Source of the DNA: Lichenicola sp964658455
GTDB taxonomy: Bacteria; Pseudomonadota; Alphaproteobacteria; Acetobacterales; Acetobacteraceae
Assembly: GCA_964658455.1 (NCBI GenBank)
Contig: CAZZZA010000073.1
Coordinates: forward strand, 1-14,498
Length of the DNA: 14,498 nucleotides
Reading direction: 5' to 3'
This document shows positions 1-7,068 of this stretch, piece after piece. The translations under genes and the position numbers were made by a program. Below the pieces are notes generated by a model. The model worked only from the letters and a program-made list of their open reading frames with translations. It did no database searches and was not told the origin of the DNA. Every line of letters starts with the position of its first letter. The first letter of the stretch is position 1.

Positions 1-292
1 GCTGCAGGTCGCCGTCGATCACCGCCACCAGCGTCGCCGAGGACGCCAGCACGCCTTCGATCACCGCCGACGACAGGCCGCGCCGGCCGATCCGCCGGAG
101 CCCGCGCACCCTGGGATCGTCCGCGCCGAGCGCCCGGACTTCCGCGGCGGTGCCGTCCGGGCTGTCGTCATCGACGAAGATCGCCTCCCACGCGTAGCCG
201 CGCAGCGCCACCTCCAGGGCGGCGACCATCGGCCGCACGTTCGGCCGTTCGCAGTAGCAGGGCACGACGACACTGACAGAAGGGCTGGGCAA
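1..292 (-). CDS. Family 2 glycosyltransferase, polyprenol-phosphate mannose/glucose synthase-like (N-terminal part)
   Basis: About 97 N-terminal residues are present; the gene continues beyond the left edge. The family transfers a sugar from a nucleotide donor to polyprenyl phosphate at the inner face of the cytoplasmic membrane. The visible part fits a GT-A fold: a first strand VSVVVPCYCE, the acidic motif FVDDDSPDGT, the stretch RRGLSSAVIEG typical of DPM1-like enzymes, and the metal-binding DGD in VAVIDGDLQ just before the edge. The usual P-T-Y-N-E of the first loop is P-C-Y-C-E here, which is uncommon. No ATG or GTG lies in frame at a suitable place, so I take the TTG at 292, 16 bases after the stop of the upstream Lrp gene; no clear Shine-Dalgarno sequence is visible. 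Family assignment is firm, the sugar and the start are not. Confidence 0.8.
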   Translation of the reverse strand, partial: MPSPSVSVVVPCYCERPNVRPMVAALEVALRGYAWEAIFVDDDSPDGTAAEVRALGADDPRVRGLRRIGRRGLSSAVIEGVLASSATLVAVIDGDLQ

Positions 293-308
293 CGCGACGG
301 CCGCCCGG

Positions 309-788
309 TCAGATCGGCACGCCGGCGAGGTCGCGGCTGGTACGGATGGTCTGCAGGGTCTGCAGCCGGCTCACATGCGCCAGCTCGGTGAGCCTGCGCG
401 TCAGGCTGTTCTCGTGCGCGGTGTCGCGGGCGACCAGGCGCAGCAGAAAGTCGCCGCCACCGCGGATCATATGGCACTCGCGCACCTCCGGCCATTCGGC
501 GACCGCCCGCTCGAACTGCACCAGCACCGCCTCCTTCTGGCTGTCGAGCCCGACCAGCGCGAAGAAGACGATGGTCCAGCCCAGCAGGTGCGGGTCGCTG
601 TCGCCGTAATAGCCGCGCAGCACGCCCAGCTCTTCCAGCCGGCGGACCCGGCGCAGGCAGGGCGGCGCGGAAATGCCCGCGCGGCGGGCGAGTTCCACGT
701 TGGTCATCCGGCCGTCGCGCTGGAGTTCGGCGACGATCCGGCGGTCGATCGCGTCGAGATCCGCGTCCATCTTGTCTGCGATCTGCAT
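309..788 (-). CDS. Lrp/AsnC family transcriptional regulator
   Basis: A 159-residue DNA-binding regulator of the feast/famine class, which normally forms dimers or octamers and senses amino acids. An N-terminal winged helix-turn-helix (about residues 12-60, with NVELARRAGISAPPCLRRV as the recognition region) is followed by a RAM ligand-binding domain (about 68-145, with the GGGDFLLRL turn). Length is normal for the family. The start at 788 has AGGG five bases upstream; an internal ATG at 770 lacks one. The gene is divergent from trxB, with 141 bases between the starts, and the Lrp-trxB-LysR order is a recurrent arrangement in Alphaproteobacteria. It probably controls itself and possibly trxB, but the ligand cannot be read from the sequence. 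Confidence 0.92.
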   Translation of the reverse strand: MQIADKMDADLDAIDRRIVAELQRDGRMTNVELARRAGISAPPCLRRVRRLEELGVLRGYYGDSDPHLLGWTIVFFALVGLDSQKEAVLVQFERAVAEWPEVRECHMIRGGGDFLLRLVARDTAHENSLTRRLTELAHVSRLQTLQTIRTSRDLAGVPI

Positions 789-929
789 GCGCGCCCTATG
801 TATGGCAGCGGGCCGGCGTCTGGAAGCCCGGCCGGCAGCCGCCGGCCCGGGCGCTGGCCGCCATCTTGCTTGCGCCCCGGCGAAGCAGGCTCATATCCTC
901 AAACGTGCTCTGAGAAACGATTCGCAGCC

Positions 930-1922
930 ATGACACAGACCCACACCACCGACCTCCTCGTGATCGGCGCCGGTCCCGCCGGTTACACGGCGGCGATCTA
1001 TGCCGCGCGCGCCAGCCTGGCGCCGATCCTGGTGGCGGGATTGCAGCCCGGCGGCCAGTTGATGATCACCACCGACGTCGAGAACTATCCCGGCTTCGCG
1101 CAGGCCGTCCAGGGCCCGTGGCTGATGGAGCAGATGCAGGCGCAGGCCGAGGCGGTCGGCACCCGCGTCATCTCCGACCTGATCATGGAATGCGATCTCT
1201 CGCCCCGCCCGGCCGGGACGCCGTTCCGGCTGGTCGGCGATTCCGGCGACATCTACCTCGCCCGCACCGTGGTGATCGCCACCGGCGCCCAGGCGCGCTG
1301 GCTCGGCCTGCCGTCGGAGAGCCGGCTGCACGGCGCCGGTGTGTCGGCCTGCGCGACCTGCGACGGCTTCTTCTACCGCGGCAAGCGGGTGGCGGTGGTC
1401 GGCGGCGGCAACACCGCGGTCGAGGAGGCGCTGCACCTGACCCACCATGCCGACCATGTGACGCTGATCCACCGTCGCGACACGCTGCGCGCCGAACGCA
1501 TCCTGCAGCAGCGGCTGTTCGCGCATCCCAAGGTCTCGGTGCTCTGGAACAAGACGGTCGAGGACATCACCGACACCGGCACGCCGCCGGTGGTGAGCGG
1601 CGTGGTGCTGCGCGACGCCAGGACCGGCGAGGGCAGCACGCTCGCGGTGGACGGCGTGTTCGTGGCGATCGGCCATACCCCCAATACCGCGGTGTTCCGC
1701 GGCTCGGTCGCGCTCGACGAGGAGGGCTATGTGGTGACCGAGCCCGGCACCACCCGCACCTCGGTCCCCGGCGTGTTCGCCGCCGGCGACGTGCAGGACA
1801 AGATCTTCCGCCAGGCCGTGACCGCGGCCGGCACCGGCTGCATGGCCGCGCTGGAGGCGGAACGCTACCTGACCGAGATGGTCCAGCCCGCGCAAGGCGA
1901 CACCAAGGCGGTGGCGGCTTGA
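930..1922 (+). CDS. trxB: Thioredoxin reductase (NADPH)
   Basis: A 330-residue cytoplasmic flavoenzyme that passes electrons from NADPH through FAD to thioredoxin. It contains the FAD-binding GAGPAG near residue 13, the redox-active CATC (Cys141, Cys144) in SACATCDGFF, an NADPH-binding GGGNTAVEE near 158 followed by the NADP-phosphate-binding HRRDTLRA at about 181-188, and a C-terminal FAD motif FAAGDVQDK at about 283. All expected elements are present and length is close to E. coli TrxB (321). The reading frame stays open upstream to 375, but conserved sequence begins just after the ATG at 930, so I use that start; its Shine-Dalgarno sequence is weak. A LysR regulator follows after 28 bases on the same strand and may be co-transcribed. 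A possible promoter (TTGCGC at 870, TATCCT at 894) is weak. Confidence 0.97.
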   Translation: MTQTHTTDLLVIGAGPAGYTAAIYAARASLAPILVAGLQPGGQLMITTDVENYPGFAQAVQGPWLMEQMQAQAEAVGTRVISDLIMECDLSPRPAGTPFRLVGDSGDIYLARTVVIATGAQARWLGLPSESRLHGAGVSACATCDGFFYRGKRVAVVGGGNTAVEEALHLTHHADHVTLIHRRDTLRAERILQQRLFAHPKVSVLWNKTVEDITDTGTPPVVSGVVLRDARTGEGSTLAVDGVFVAIGHTPNTAVFRGSVALDEEGYVVTEPGTTRTSVPGVFAAGDVQDKIFRQAVTAAGTGCMAALEAERYLTEMVQPAQGDTKAVAA

Positions 1923-1950
1923 AATTCCTCCAGACAGAGAGCCGGACATC

Positions 1951-2841
1951 ATGAGCATGGATTGGGACAAGCTTCGCATCTTCCATGCCGTCGCCGAGGC
2001 CGGCAGCTTCACGCATGCCGGCGATGTCCTCAATCTGAGCCAGTCCGCGGTCAGCCGGCAGATCTCGGCGCTCGAGGAGGCGCTGCAGGTTCCGCTGTTC
2101 CACCGTCATGCGCGCGGCCTGATCCTGACCGAGCAGGGCGAGCAGATGAACCGCACGGTGCGCGAGGTCTTCGCCAAGCTGGCGATGACCGAGGCGCTGC
2201 TCACCGAAAGCAAGGAAAAGGCGGCCGGCCGGCTCAAGGTCACCACCACCACCGGTTTCGGCACCGCCTGGCTCAGCCCGCGTCTGCCGCGGTTCCTGAA
2301 CATGCATCCCGACATCTCGATCACGCTGATCCTGGAGGATAGCGACCTCGATCTGGGCATGCGCGAGGCCGACGTGGCGATCAGGATGCACCCGCCGCGC
2401 CAGCCCGACCTGGTGCAGCGGCACCTGGCCGACATCCAGCTGCCGATCTGCGCCGCGCCGGACTACCTGGCCCGGCACGGCACCCCCACCACCGCCGACG
2501 ATCTCGACCGGCACCGCCTGCTGATGTTCGGCAGCTACCACCCGCCGGTGTCGGACGTGAACTGGCTCGCCGGGTTCGGCCGGCCGAACGGGCAGAAACG
2601 TCAGCCGGTGCTGGAAGTGAACAGCCTGACCGCGCTCGCCGATGCGATCGAGGCCGGTCTGGGGATCGGTTCGCTGCCGCATTACATGCTGACCGACCGG
2701 CCCGGCCTGCAGAAGATCATGACCGACATCAAGACGCCGACCATCGAGGCGTATTTCGTCTATCCGGAGGAATTGCGCACCTCCAAGCGCGTCGCCGTGT
2801 TCCGCGACTTCCTGCTCGCCGAGATGCCGGCCAGGAGCTGA
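1951..2841 (+). CDS. LysR family transcriptional regulator
   Basis: A 296-residue LysR-type regulator. The N-terminal winged helix-turn-helix spans about residues 5-65 (LRIFHAVAEAGSFTHAG and LSQSAVSRQISALEEAL are textbook), followed by a linker helix and a periplasmic-binding-protein-like effector domain (about 94-290). Length is normal. Two ATG codons (1951 and 1957) are possible; GAGAG about nine bases before 1951 fits the first. It lies 28 bases after trxB on the same strand, so the two are probably one transcript; the pairing suggests a role in redox or thiol homeostasis, but this is inference. It ends only three bases before the stop of the convergent manC, so no separate terminator fits between them. 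Confidence 0.95.
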   Translation: MSMDWDKLRIFHAVAEAGSFTHAGDVLNLSQSAVSRQISALEEALQVPLFHRHARGLILTEQGEQMNRTVREVFAKLAMTEALLTESKEKAAGRLKVTTTTGFGTAWLSPRLPRFLNMHPDISITLILEDSDLDLGMREADVAIRMHPPRQPDLVQRHLADIQLPICAAPDYLARHGTPTTADDLDRHRLLMFGSYHPPVSDVNWLAGFGRPNGQKRQPVLEVNSLTALADAIEAGLGIGSLPHYMLTDRPGLQKIMTDIKTPTIEAYFVYPEELRTSKRVAVFRDFLLAEMPARS

Positions 2842-2844
2842 TCG

Positions 2845-4314
2845 TCAGCCGGCGGCGCCGTCCTCGATGCGCACGATGTCGTCCTCGCCCAGATAGGCGC
2901 CGGACTGCACCTCGATCAGCGTCAATGGGATCCGCCCGGGATTCTCCAGCCGGTGGACGCAGCCGAGCGGCAGATAGATGCTCTCGTTCTCGCGCACCAG
3001 GATCTGCTCGTGCTCGCGGGTGACCTGCGCCACGCCGGCCACCACCACCCAGTGCTCGGCGCGATGAAAATGACGCTGCAGCGACAGTTGCTGGCCCGGC
3101 TTGACGACGATCCGCTTGACCTGGAACCGGTCGCCACGGATCAGGCCCTCGGAGAATCCCCACGGCCGGTAGCTGCGGTTGTGCGCGACCGCCTCGTGAC
3201 GGCCCTCGGCGCGCAGCTTGTCCACCACCTTCTTCACGTCCTGCGCCCGGTCGCGATGCGTGACCAGCACCGCATCCTCGGTCACCACCACGATCGCGTC
3301 GCGCAGGCCGGTCACCGCGGTGACGATGCCGTCGGAGCGGACGTAGCAATTATCTGTATGTTCGAGAAACACGTCGCCGATCGACACGTTGCCGGCGCGG
3401 TCCTTGGCGCTGATCTCCCATAGCGCGTCCCAGCTCCCGACATCGGACCAGCCCAGATCGGCGGGGACCACCGCGGCGCGGTGCGTGTGTTCGGCGACCG
3501 CGTAGTCGATGCTGATGTCCGGCGCCTGGGCGAACGAGGCCGGGTCGAGGCGGATGAAATCGAGATCGGTGCCGGCCAGCGCGTAGGCACGCTGCGTCGC
3601 CGCCAGCACCTCGGGCGCGTGAGCGCGCAACTCCTCGATCAGGGTCGCGGCGGTGGCGACGAACATCCCGGAGTTCCAGAGATGGCGTCCGCCGGCCAGC
3701 AGCTCGCCCGCCCGCGCCGCATCGGGCTTCTCGACGAAGGCGGCCAGCGCATGCACGCCGGGATGGCCGGGCAGCGTCTCGCCGACCTCGATATAGCCGT
3801 AGCCGGTCTCCGGCCGGGTCGGCTTCATGCCGAAGGTGACGATCCTGCCCTCGCGGGCCGCGGCGACCGCGGCGGCGACCGCGACGGACAGCGCATCCGG
3901 CCGGGAGATCGCCGAGTCGGCCGCCATCATCCATAGCACCGCGTCCGGCGCGGTCTCCGCCACCAGCAGCGCGGCCGCCGCCAGCGCCGGACCGGAATTG
4001 CGTCCGACCGGCTCCAGCACGATCCGGGCATCCGCGATCCCGGCCTCGCGCAGCTGCTCGGCGATCAGGAAGCGATGCTCATGGTTGCAGACGATCACCG
4101 GCGCGGCGAAGGCGGCGCCGATGCCGCGCAGCGCGGTCTCCTGCAGCATGGTCTTGTCGGAGACCAGCGGCCAGAGCTGCTTGGGAAAGCTGGCGCGCGA
4201 CACCGGCCACAGCCGGCTGCCGGAGCCGCCGGAGAGGATCACCGGCACGATCAGGGCGGCCGGTGCGGCATCGGCGCCGGTCTCGGTCTCGGTCTCGGGA
4301 AGCGGCCGCTGCAT
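2845..4314 (-). CDS. manC: Mannose-1-phosphate guanylyltransferase / mannose-6-phosphate isomerase (bifunctional)
   Basis: A 489-residue cytoplasmic enzyme that makes GDP-mannose for exopolysaccharide, lipopolysaccharide or polyprenyl-phosphate mannose. The nucleotidyltransferase domain (about 23-330) shows the signature LSGGSGSRLWPVSR, a KQLWPL lysine, ETGYGYIE, FVEKPD, WNSGMFV and GWSDVGSW. The C-terminal type II isomerase cupin (about 380-480) shows YRPWG, QRHFHRAEHWVVV and LPLGCVHRLENPG. Several positions differ from the usual consensus: AADS where P-(A/S)-D-H is normal, EPVGRNSGPA for EPVGRN(T)AP, and HFH for HHH in the cupin, although the flanking histidines and glutamate remain. The start at 4314 is chosen over 4320 because GGAG touches the first ATG but sits six bases before the second. 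It follows a small gene by a few bases, likely as one operon, and converges on the LysR gene. Confidence 0.95.
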   Translation of the reverse strand: MQRPLPETETETGADAAPAALIVPVILSGGSGSRLWPVSRASFPKQLWPLVSDKTMLQETALRGIGAAFAAPVIVCNHEHRFLIAEQLREAGIADARIVLEPVGRNSGPALAAAALLVAETAPDAVLWMMAADSAISRPDALSVAVAAAVAAAREGRIVTFGMKPTRPETGYGYIEVGETLPGHPGVHALAAFVEKPDAARAGELLAGGRHLWNSGMFVATAATLIEELRAHAPEVLAATQRAYALAGTDLDFIRLDPASFAQAPDISIDYAVAEHTHRAAVVPADLGWSDVGSWDALWEISAKDRAGNVSIGDVFLEHTDNCYVRSDGIVTAVTGLRDAIVVVTEDAVLVTHRDRAQDVKKVVDKLRAEGRHEAVAHNRSYRPWGFSEGLIRGDRFQVKRIVVKPGQQLSLQRHFHRAEHWVVVAGVAQVTREHEQILVRENESIYLPLGCVHRLENPGRIPLTLIEVQSGAYLGEDDIVRIEDGAAG

Positions 4315-4320
4315 GGACAT

Positions 4321-4324
4321 CTCC
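4321..4324 (-). promoter_or_regulatory. Shine-Dalgarno sequence deciding the manC start
   Basis: GGAG on the minus strand is immediately adjacent to the ATG at 4320 and six bases before the ATG at 4314. Normal spacing therefore favours 4314. The site overlaps nothing but lies just after the stop codon of the upstream small gene (4327-4329), which suggests translational coupling. Confidence 0.6.
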
Positions 4325-4326
4325 GG

Positions 4327-4617
4327 TCAGAGCGGACGATGCGCGCGGTCGAGCAGGCGGCGCAGCAGGCCGGGCTTGCCGGTCTGCGCCTCCCGTCCGG
4401 GCGCCGCCTTGCGCCGGGCGCGCTGGATCGCCTCGCGCTCGGCCTCGGCGCGGCGTTCCTTCTCCGCCATCCATTTCTCGAGGCCCATGCCGGCCTTCTC
4501 GGCCCGGCGCGCCTCGTAGACCAGCTTGCCGCTGGACTTGGCCGTTAAGACGGGTTTGGCCTGGGCCGCCGCCTGCGGTTTCACCGGTGCCGGGTCCCGG
4601 TTCTTCCTGTTGAACAT
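4327..4617 (-). CDS. Small charged, helix-rich protein of unknown function upstream of manC
   Basis: I do not recognise the family. The 96-residue product is very basic with an alanine/proline-rich N-terminal third (MFNRKNRDPAPVKPQ) and a long charged segment (about 45-72, with EKWMAEKERRAEAEREAIQ) likely to form a continuous helix, possibly a coiled coil. The C-terminus (GLLRRLLDRAHRPL) is amphipathic and basic. There is no signal peptide or membrane segment. A strong Shine-Dalgarno sequence (AGGAG, five bases before ATG) supports this start over longer readings of the same frame up to 4914. It ends 12 bases before the chosen manC start, so the two are probably co-transcribed and this is the promoter-proximal gene. 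A nucleic-acid, ribosome or membrane-surface contact is conceivable from charge alone, but this is speculation. Confidence 0.7.
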   Translation of the reverse strand: MFNRKNRDPAPVKPQAAAQAKPVLTAKSSGKLVYEARRAEKAGMGLEKWMAEKERRAEAEREAIQRARRKAAPGREAQTGKPGLLRRLLDRAHRPL

Positions 4618-4732
4618 TGCCGCTCCTGCCGCGAACCTTCGGATCAGTTTTGTCCCCCGTCGCGTCGCGACCGGCAAGCCCCGTCCGGGGCCGTACCGGC
4701 GGGGGCGGCCGGACCGAACCCGGTGCGTCGCA

Positions 4733-5065
4733 TCAGCCCCGGGCCGGCGCGCCGGCATGCCAGATGCACCGGTCGCCGGCATGGGAGAAGAAGACCGCCT
4801 GCCTGGTCGGCGCGAAGCCGGGCCGGCGCGCGGCCGCCTGGTCCTGGCGCGAGCCGGCGAAGCGGCCGGAGCGGCTGGGCCGGCGCAGCGAGGTGCAGCG
4901 CAGCAGGCTGGCATTCAGGCCGTGCAGGTGGCGCCCGTGGATCGCATGCGGGCCGCCCGGCCGCGCCTGCGCCGGAACCATCGACGCCGCCTGCACCGCC
5001 AGCAGGCAGGCGAGGAGACCGCCGAGGCGTCTGGAGTGCGACGGAAAACCCGAAGGCCGGTTCAT
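4733..5065 (-). CDS. Small predicted exported protein, two cysteines in mature part
   Basis: A 110-residue product that I do not recognise. It starts with a plausible Sec signal peptide: Arg3, Arg12 and Arg13 in the n-region, a hydrophobic core at about 14-30 (LGGLLACLLAVQAASMV) and an A-Q-A cleavage site at residues 32-34. LLAC at 17-20 resembles a lipobox, but the hydrophobic stretch before it is too short, so signal peptidase I is more likely. The mature part is rich in arginine and histidine and has two cysteines (57 and 100), which could form a disulfide in the periplasm. A good Shine-Dalgarno sequence (AAGGG, six bases before ATG) supports translation. It stands alone, 115 bases before the next gene on the strand. 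Because long open frames are common at this GC content, the call stays moderate. Confidence 0.55.
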   Translation of the reverse strand: MNRPSGFPSHSRRLGGLLACLLAVQAASMVPAQARPGGPHAIHGRHLHGLNASLLRCTSLRRPSRSGRFAGSRQDQAAARRPGFAPTRQAVFFSHAGDRCIWHAGAPARG

Positions 5066-5181
5066 GCCTCACCCTTGCGACCGACGGCGGTCAGCCACCG
5101 CCGCCGCTGCCCGACTGTGCGTTGTCGGCCCCCGGGTTGCAAGATTTCATCGCCGAGTCCCGCCACGCCCGTGGGCGATGC

Positions 5182-6699
5182 TCACGGCGGCACCACCGCG
5201 CAGCCCCACAACCGGCAGATTAGGGGCAGGGAGAGCGACCGGCCCCAGCGCAGCGTGCCGGCATGCGCCCAGACCGGCGGCACCGGGCCGGTGCCGCTGA
5301 TCAGCAGCGAGCCGAAGAACGGGCGGCGCAGCCCGATCAGCCGCCAGCCGTGGCTGTCCGGCAGCGCGCGGAAATCGCGGATCGACTGCATCACGCCCCG
5401 GTCGTCGCGTATCTGCATGGTGGCGAAATAGGCGGCGTCCCAGCCCGGCGTCGGCGCGGCGATCTGCACCATCCAGGCCGGATCCGCCTCGGCGACCGGA
5501 TACGGCCGCAGCCGTGTCATGCAGACCAAAGCCGTCGCCGCGGTGACCAGGATCACCGGCCAGCGCGGACGCGTCGCCAGGCGCCGCAGCAGCAGGAACC
5601 CGAACAGCGCCAGGCCGGGGAAGGTCCATTTGAAGTAGTGGATGTTGTTGTATCGCCAGAGGCCGGACGGGATCAGATCGACATAGGCGAAGAACAGCAG
5701 GCTGTAGGCGACGATCATGGTCGCCAGCAGGACGAGCAGCCGCCGTGCCGGCCCGCCGGCGAGCCAGGGCAGGCTCGTGATCCCGGCCAGCCCGAACAGC
5801 ACCCAGGGCAGCCGCTCGGTGATGCCGGCGCCGGCGCTGAACCACGGTGCCGGCGACAGCAGCAGCAGGTAGCTCTTCCAGCCGATCGCCTCGACGTCGA
5901 ACCCGAGGCTGCGCGACGAGACCATGTAGGCGTTGGGGCCGAAGCCGTAGATGCGCAGCCACAAGGCCGCGCACGGCAGCACCACCAGCGCGAAGCCGGC
6001 CGCCAGTCCGGCCAGATCGCCGAGGCGCACCCGGTCGCCGCGCCGCGCGCAGAGGCAGAAGCCGATCGCCCAGATCGCGACCAGCAGCGCATCGGTGGGC
6101 CGGGTCACTGGAATCAGCCCGGCGACGGCGCCGGCCGCCAGCAGCCACGAGAGCCGTCGCCGGCGAGACGCGGCGACCGGGTCGGGCGGCGACAGCAGAC
6201 GCGCGGTCAGCGCCAGCAGGCTCCAGATCAGCGCCGCCGACAGGCTGGTGTTCCACGGCTCGGCCCAGACCCTGCGCAGCGCCTCGCCGCCGGCGGTCCC
6301 GAGCAGGAACAGCAGCGAGGCCGGCACCGGCCCGACGGCGACCGCGCGGGCGAAGACCAGGAACGCCACATAGGCCGCGAGGTAGCAGAGCAGGTCCGGC
6401 AGCAGGAACGCATGCAGCGGCGACAGGGCGGAGAAGGGCGCGCCGAGCATTGCGTAGCCGAACGGATACCAGTGCAGCCTGGAGTCGAGGTCGAGATGCG
6501 CCAGCGCCCGTGCCGAGCGCAGATATTGCGACTGGTCCCACCAGCCCCACCATCCGAACGGGAACCGGCCGTGGTTGCCTGGGACCGCCGGGTCGGCGAA
6601 ATAGCCGTATAGATACAGGCAGACGAGCAGCACGCCGACCAGGGTCGGCACGACGTGACGGTTCGGCGTCGCGATCCGGCGGTTGGTCTCGGCGATCAT
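5182..6699 (-). CDS. Polytopic membrane protein, GT-C glycosyltransferase-like
   Basis: A 505-residue membrane protein with about ten hydrophobic segments (roughly 16-34, 96-118, 122-135, 150-168, 183-199, 203-218, 228-250, 296-315, 321-341, 357-373, 380-396) and a soluble C-terminal part from about 400. The first extracytoplasmic loop carries WWDQSQYL with Asp55, which matches the position of the catalytic acidic residue of GT-C enzymes that use a polyprenyl-phosphate sugar donor (ArnT/PMT/GT39-like). It would then add a sugar on the periplasmic side, but donor and acceptor are unknown and no conserved family signature beyond this is visible to me. A GAGAG sequence three bases before ATG is a mediocre ribosome site. 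It lies 53 bases downstream of ihfB on the same strand. The partial polyprenol-phosphate glycosyltransferase at the left edge could supply a donor, but it is 5 kb away. Confidence 0.8.
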   Translation of the reverse strand: MIAETNRRIATPNRHVVPTLVGVLLVCLYLYGYFADPAVPGNHGRFPFGWWGWWDQSQYLRSARALAHLDLDSRLHWYPFGYAMLGAPFSALSPLHAFLLPDLLCYLAAYVAFLVFARAVAVGPVPASLLFLLGTAGGEALRRVWAEPWNTSLSAALIWSLLALTARLLSPPDPVAASRRRRLSWLLAAGAVAGLIPVTRPTDALLVAIWAIGFCLCARRGDRVRLGDLAGLAAGFALVVLPCAALWLRIYGFGPNAYMVSSRSLGFDVEAIGWKSYLLLLSPAPWFSAGAGITERLPWVLFGLAGITSLPWLAGGPARRLLVLLATMIVAYSLLFFAYVDLIPSGLWRYNNIHYFKWTFPGLALFGFLLLRRLATRPRWPVILVTAATALVCMTRLRPYPVAEADPAWMVQIAAPTPGWDAAYFATMQIRDDRGVMQSIRDFRALPDSHGWRLIGLRRPFFGSLLISGTGPVPPVWAHAGTLRWGRSLSLPLICRLWGCAVVPP

Positions 6700-6752
6700 C
6701 TGCTCTCATCGGGGAAATCTGGACCGCGGTCAGCTTCGGGCCGGACCGTCGG

Positions 6753-7049
6753 TCAGCGGGCGCGGACTCCGCGCTGGTTGACGCGCTCGCGCAGTTCCTT
6801 GCCGGCCTTGAAGAACGGCACCACCTTCTCGTCCACCGAAACCGGTTCGCCGGTTCGCGGGTTGCGGCCGGTGCGCGCATCGCGCTGCTTGATGGTGAAG
6901 GCGCCGAAGCCGCGCAGCTCGACCCGCTCGCCACGCGCCAGGGCCGCCGTCACCTCGTCGAAGATGGTCGAGACGATCAGCTCGACATCGCGACTGAGCA
7001 GATGCGGATTGGCGGAAGCCAGCTCGTCGATCAGTTCCGACTTGGTCAT
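6753..7049 (-). CDS. ihfB: Integration host factor, beta subunit
   Basis: A 98-residue HU/IHF family protein. As a heterodimer with IHF-alpha it bends DNA by inserting a proline at the tip of each beta-arm. The sequence opens with MTKSELIDELA, has the conserved core VELRGFGAFTIKQR (about 43-56) and the arm GRNPRTGE with the intercalating Pro64, followed by PFFKAGKELRERV. This pattern separates IhfB from HU, which usually has KRAARTGRNP-type arms with a different N-terminus. The start is fixed by GGGGAGG shortly before ATG; the same frame stays open to 7364 inside sppA but without homology. It starts 19 bases after the sppA stop, so the two form a transcription unit, an order commonly seen in Alphaproteobacteria. 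Confidence 0.95.
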   Translation of the reverse strand: MTKSELIDELASANPHLLSRDVELIVSTIFDEVTAALARGERVELRGFGAFTIKQRDARTGRNPRTGEPVSVDEKVVPFFKAGKELRERVNQRGVRAR

Positions 7050-7068
7050 CTGGCCTCCCCGATACGTC

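Noticed and set aside
375..929. Long upstream extension of the trxB frame
   Set aside because: It is antisense to the Lrp gene and shows no family features; conserved TrxB sequence begins just after the ATG at 930.
4279..4296. Three tandem GGTCTC hexamers in the 5' part of manC
   Set aside because: The unit is a multiple of three and encodes a Glu-Thr repeat, so length change would not switch the frame; probably just low-complexity coding sequence.
4678..4691. Hairpin GCCCC-GTCC-GGGGC downstream of the small exported protein gene
   Set aside because: Five-base stem without a T-tract; could help termination but cannot be told from chance.
5148..5180. Inverted repeat CATCGCC...GGCGATG with 19-base loop, after the membrane protein gene
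   Set aside because: Long loop, no T-tract, and such short repeats are common at this GC content; not a convincing terminator.
6722..6731. Perfect palindrome GACCGCGGTC between ihfB and the membrane protein gene
   Set aside because: Ten bases with no loop; too short to call an operator or terminator without a second copy or conservation.
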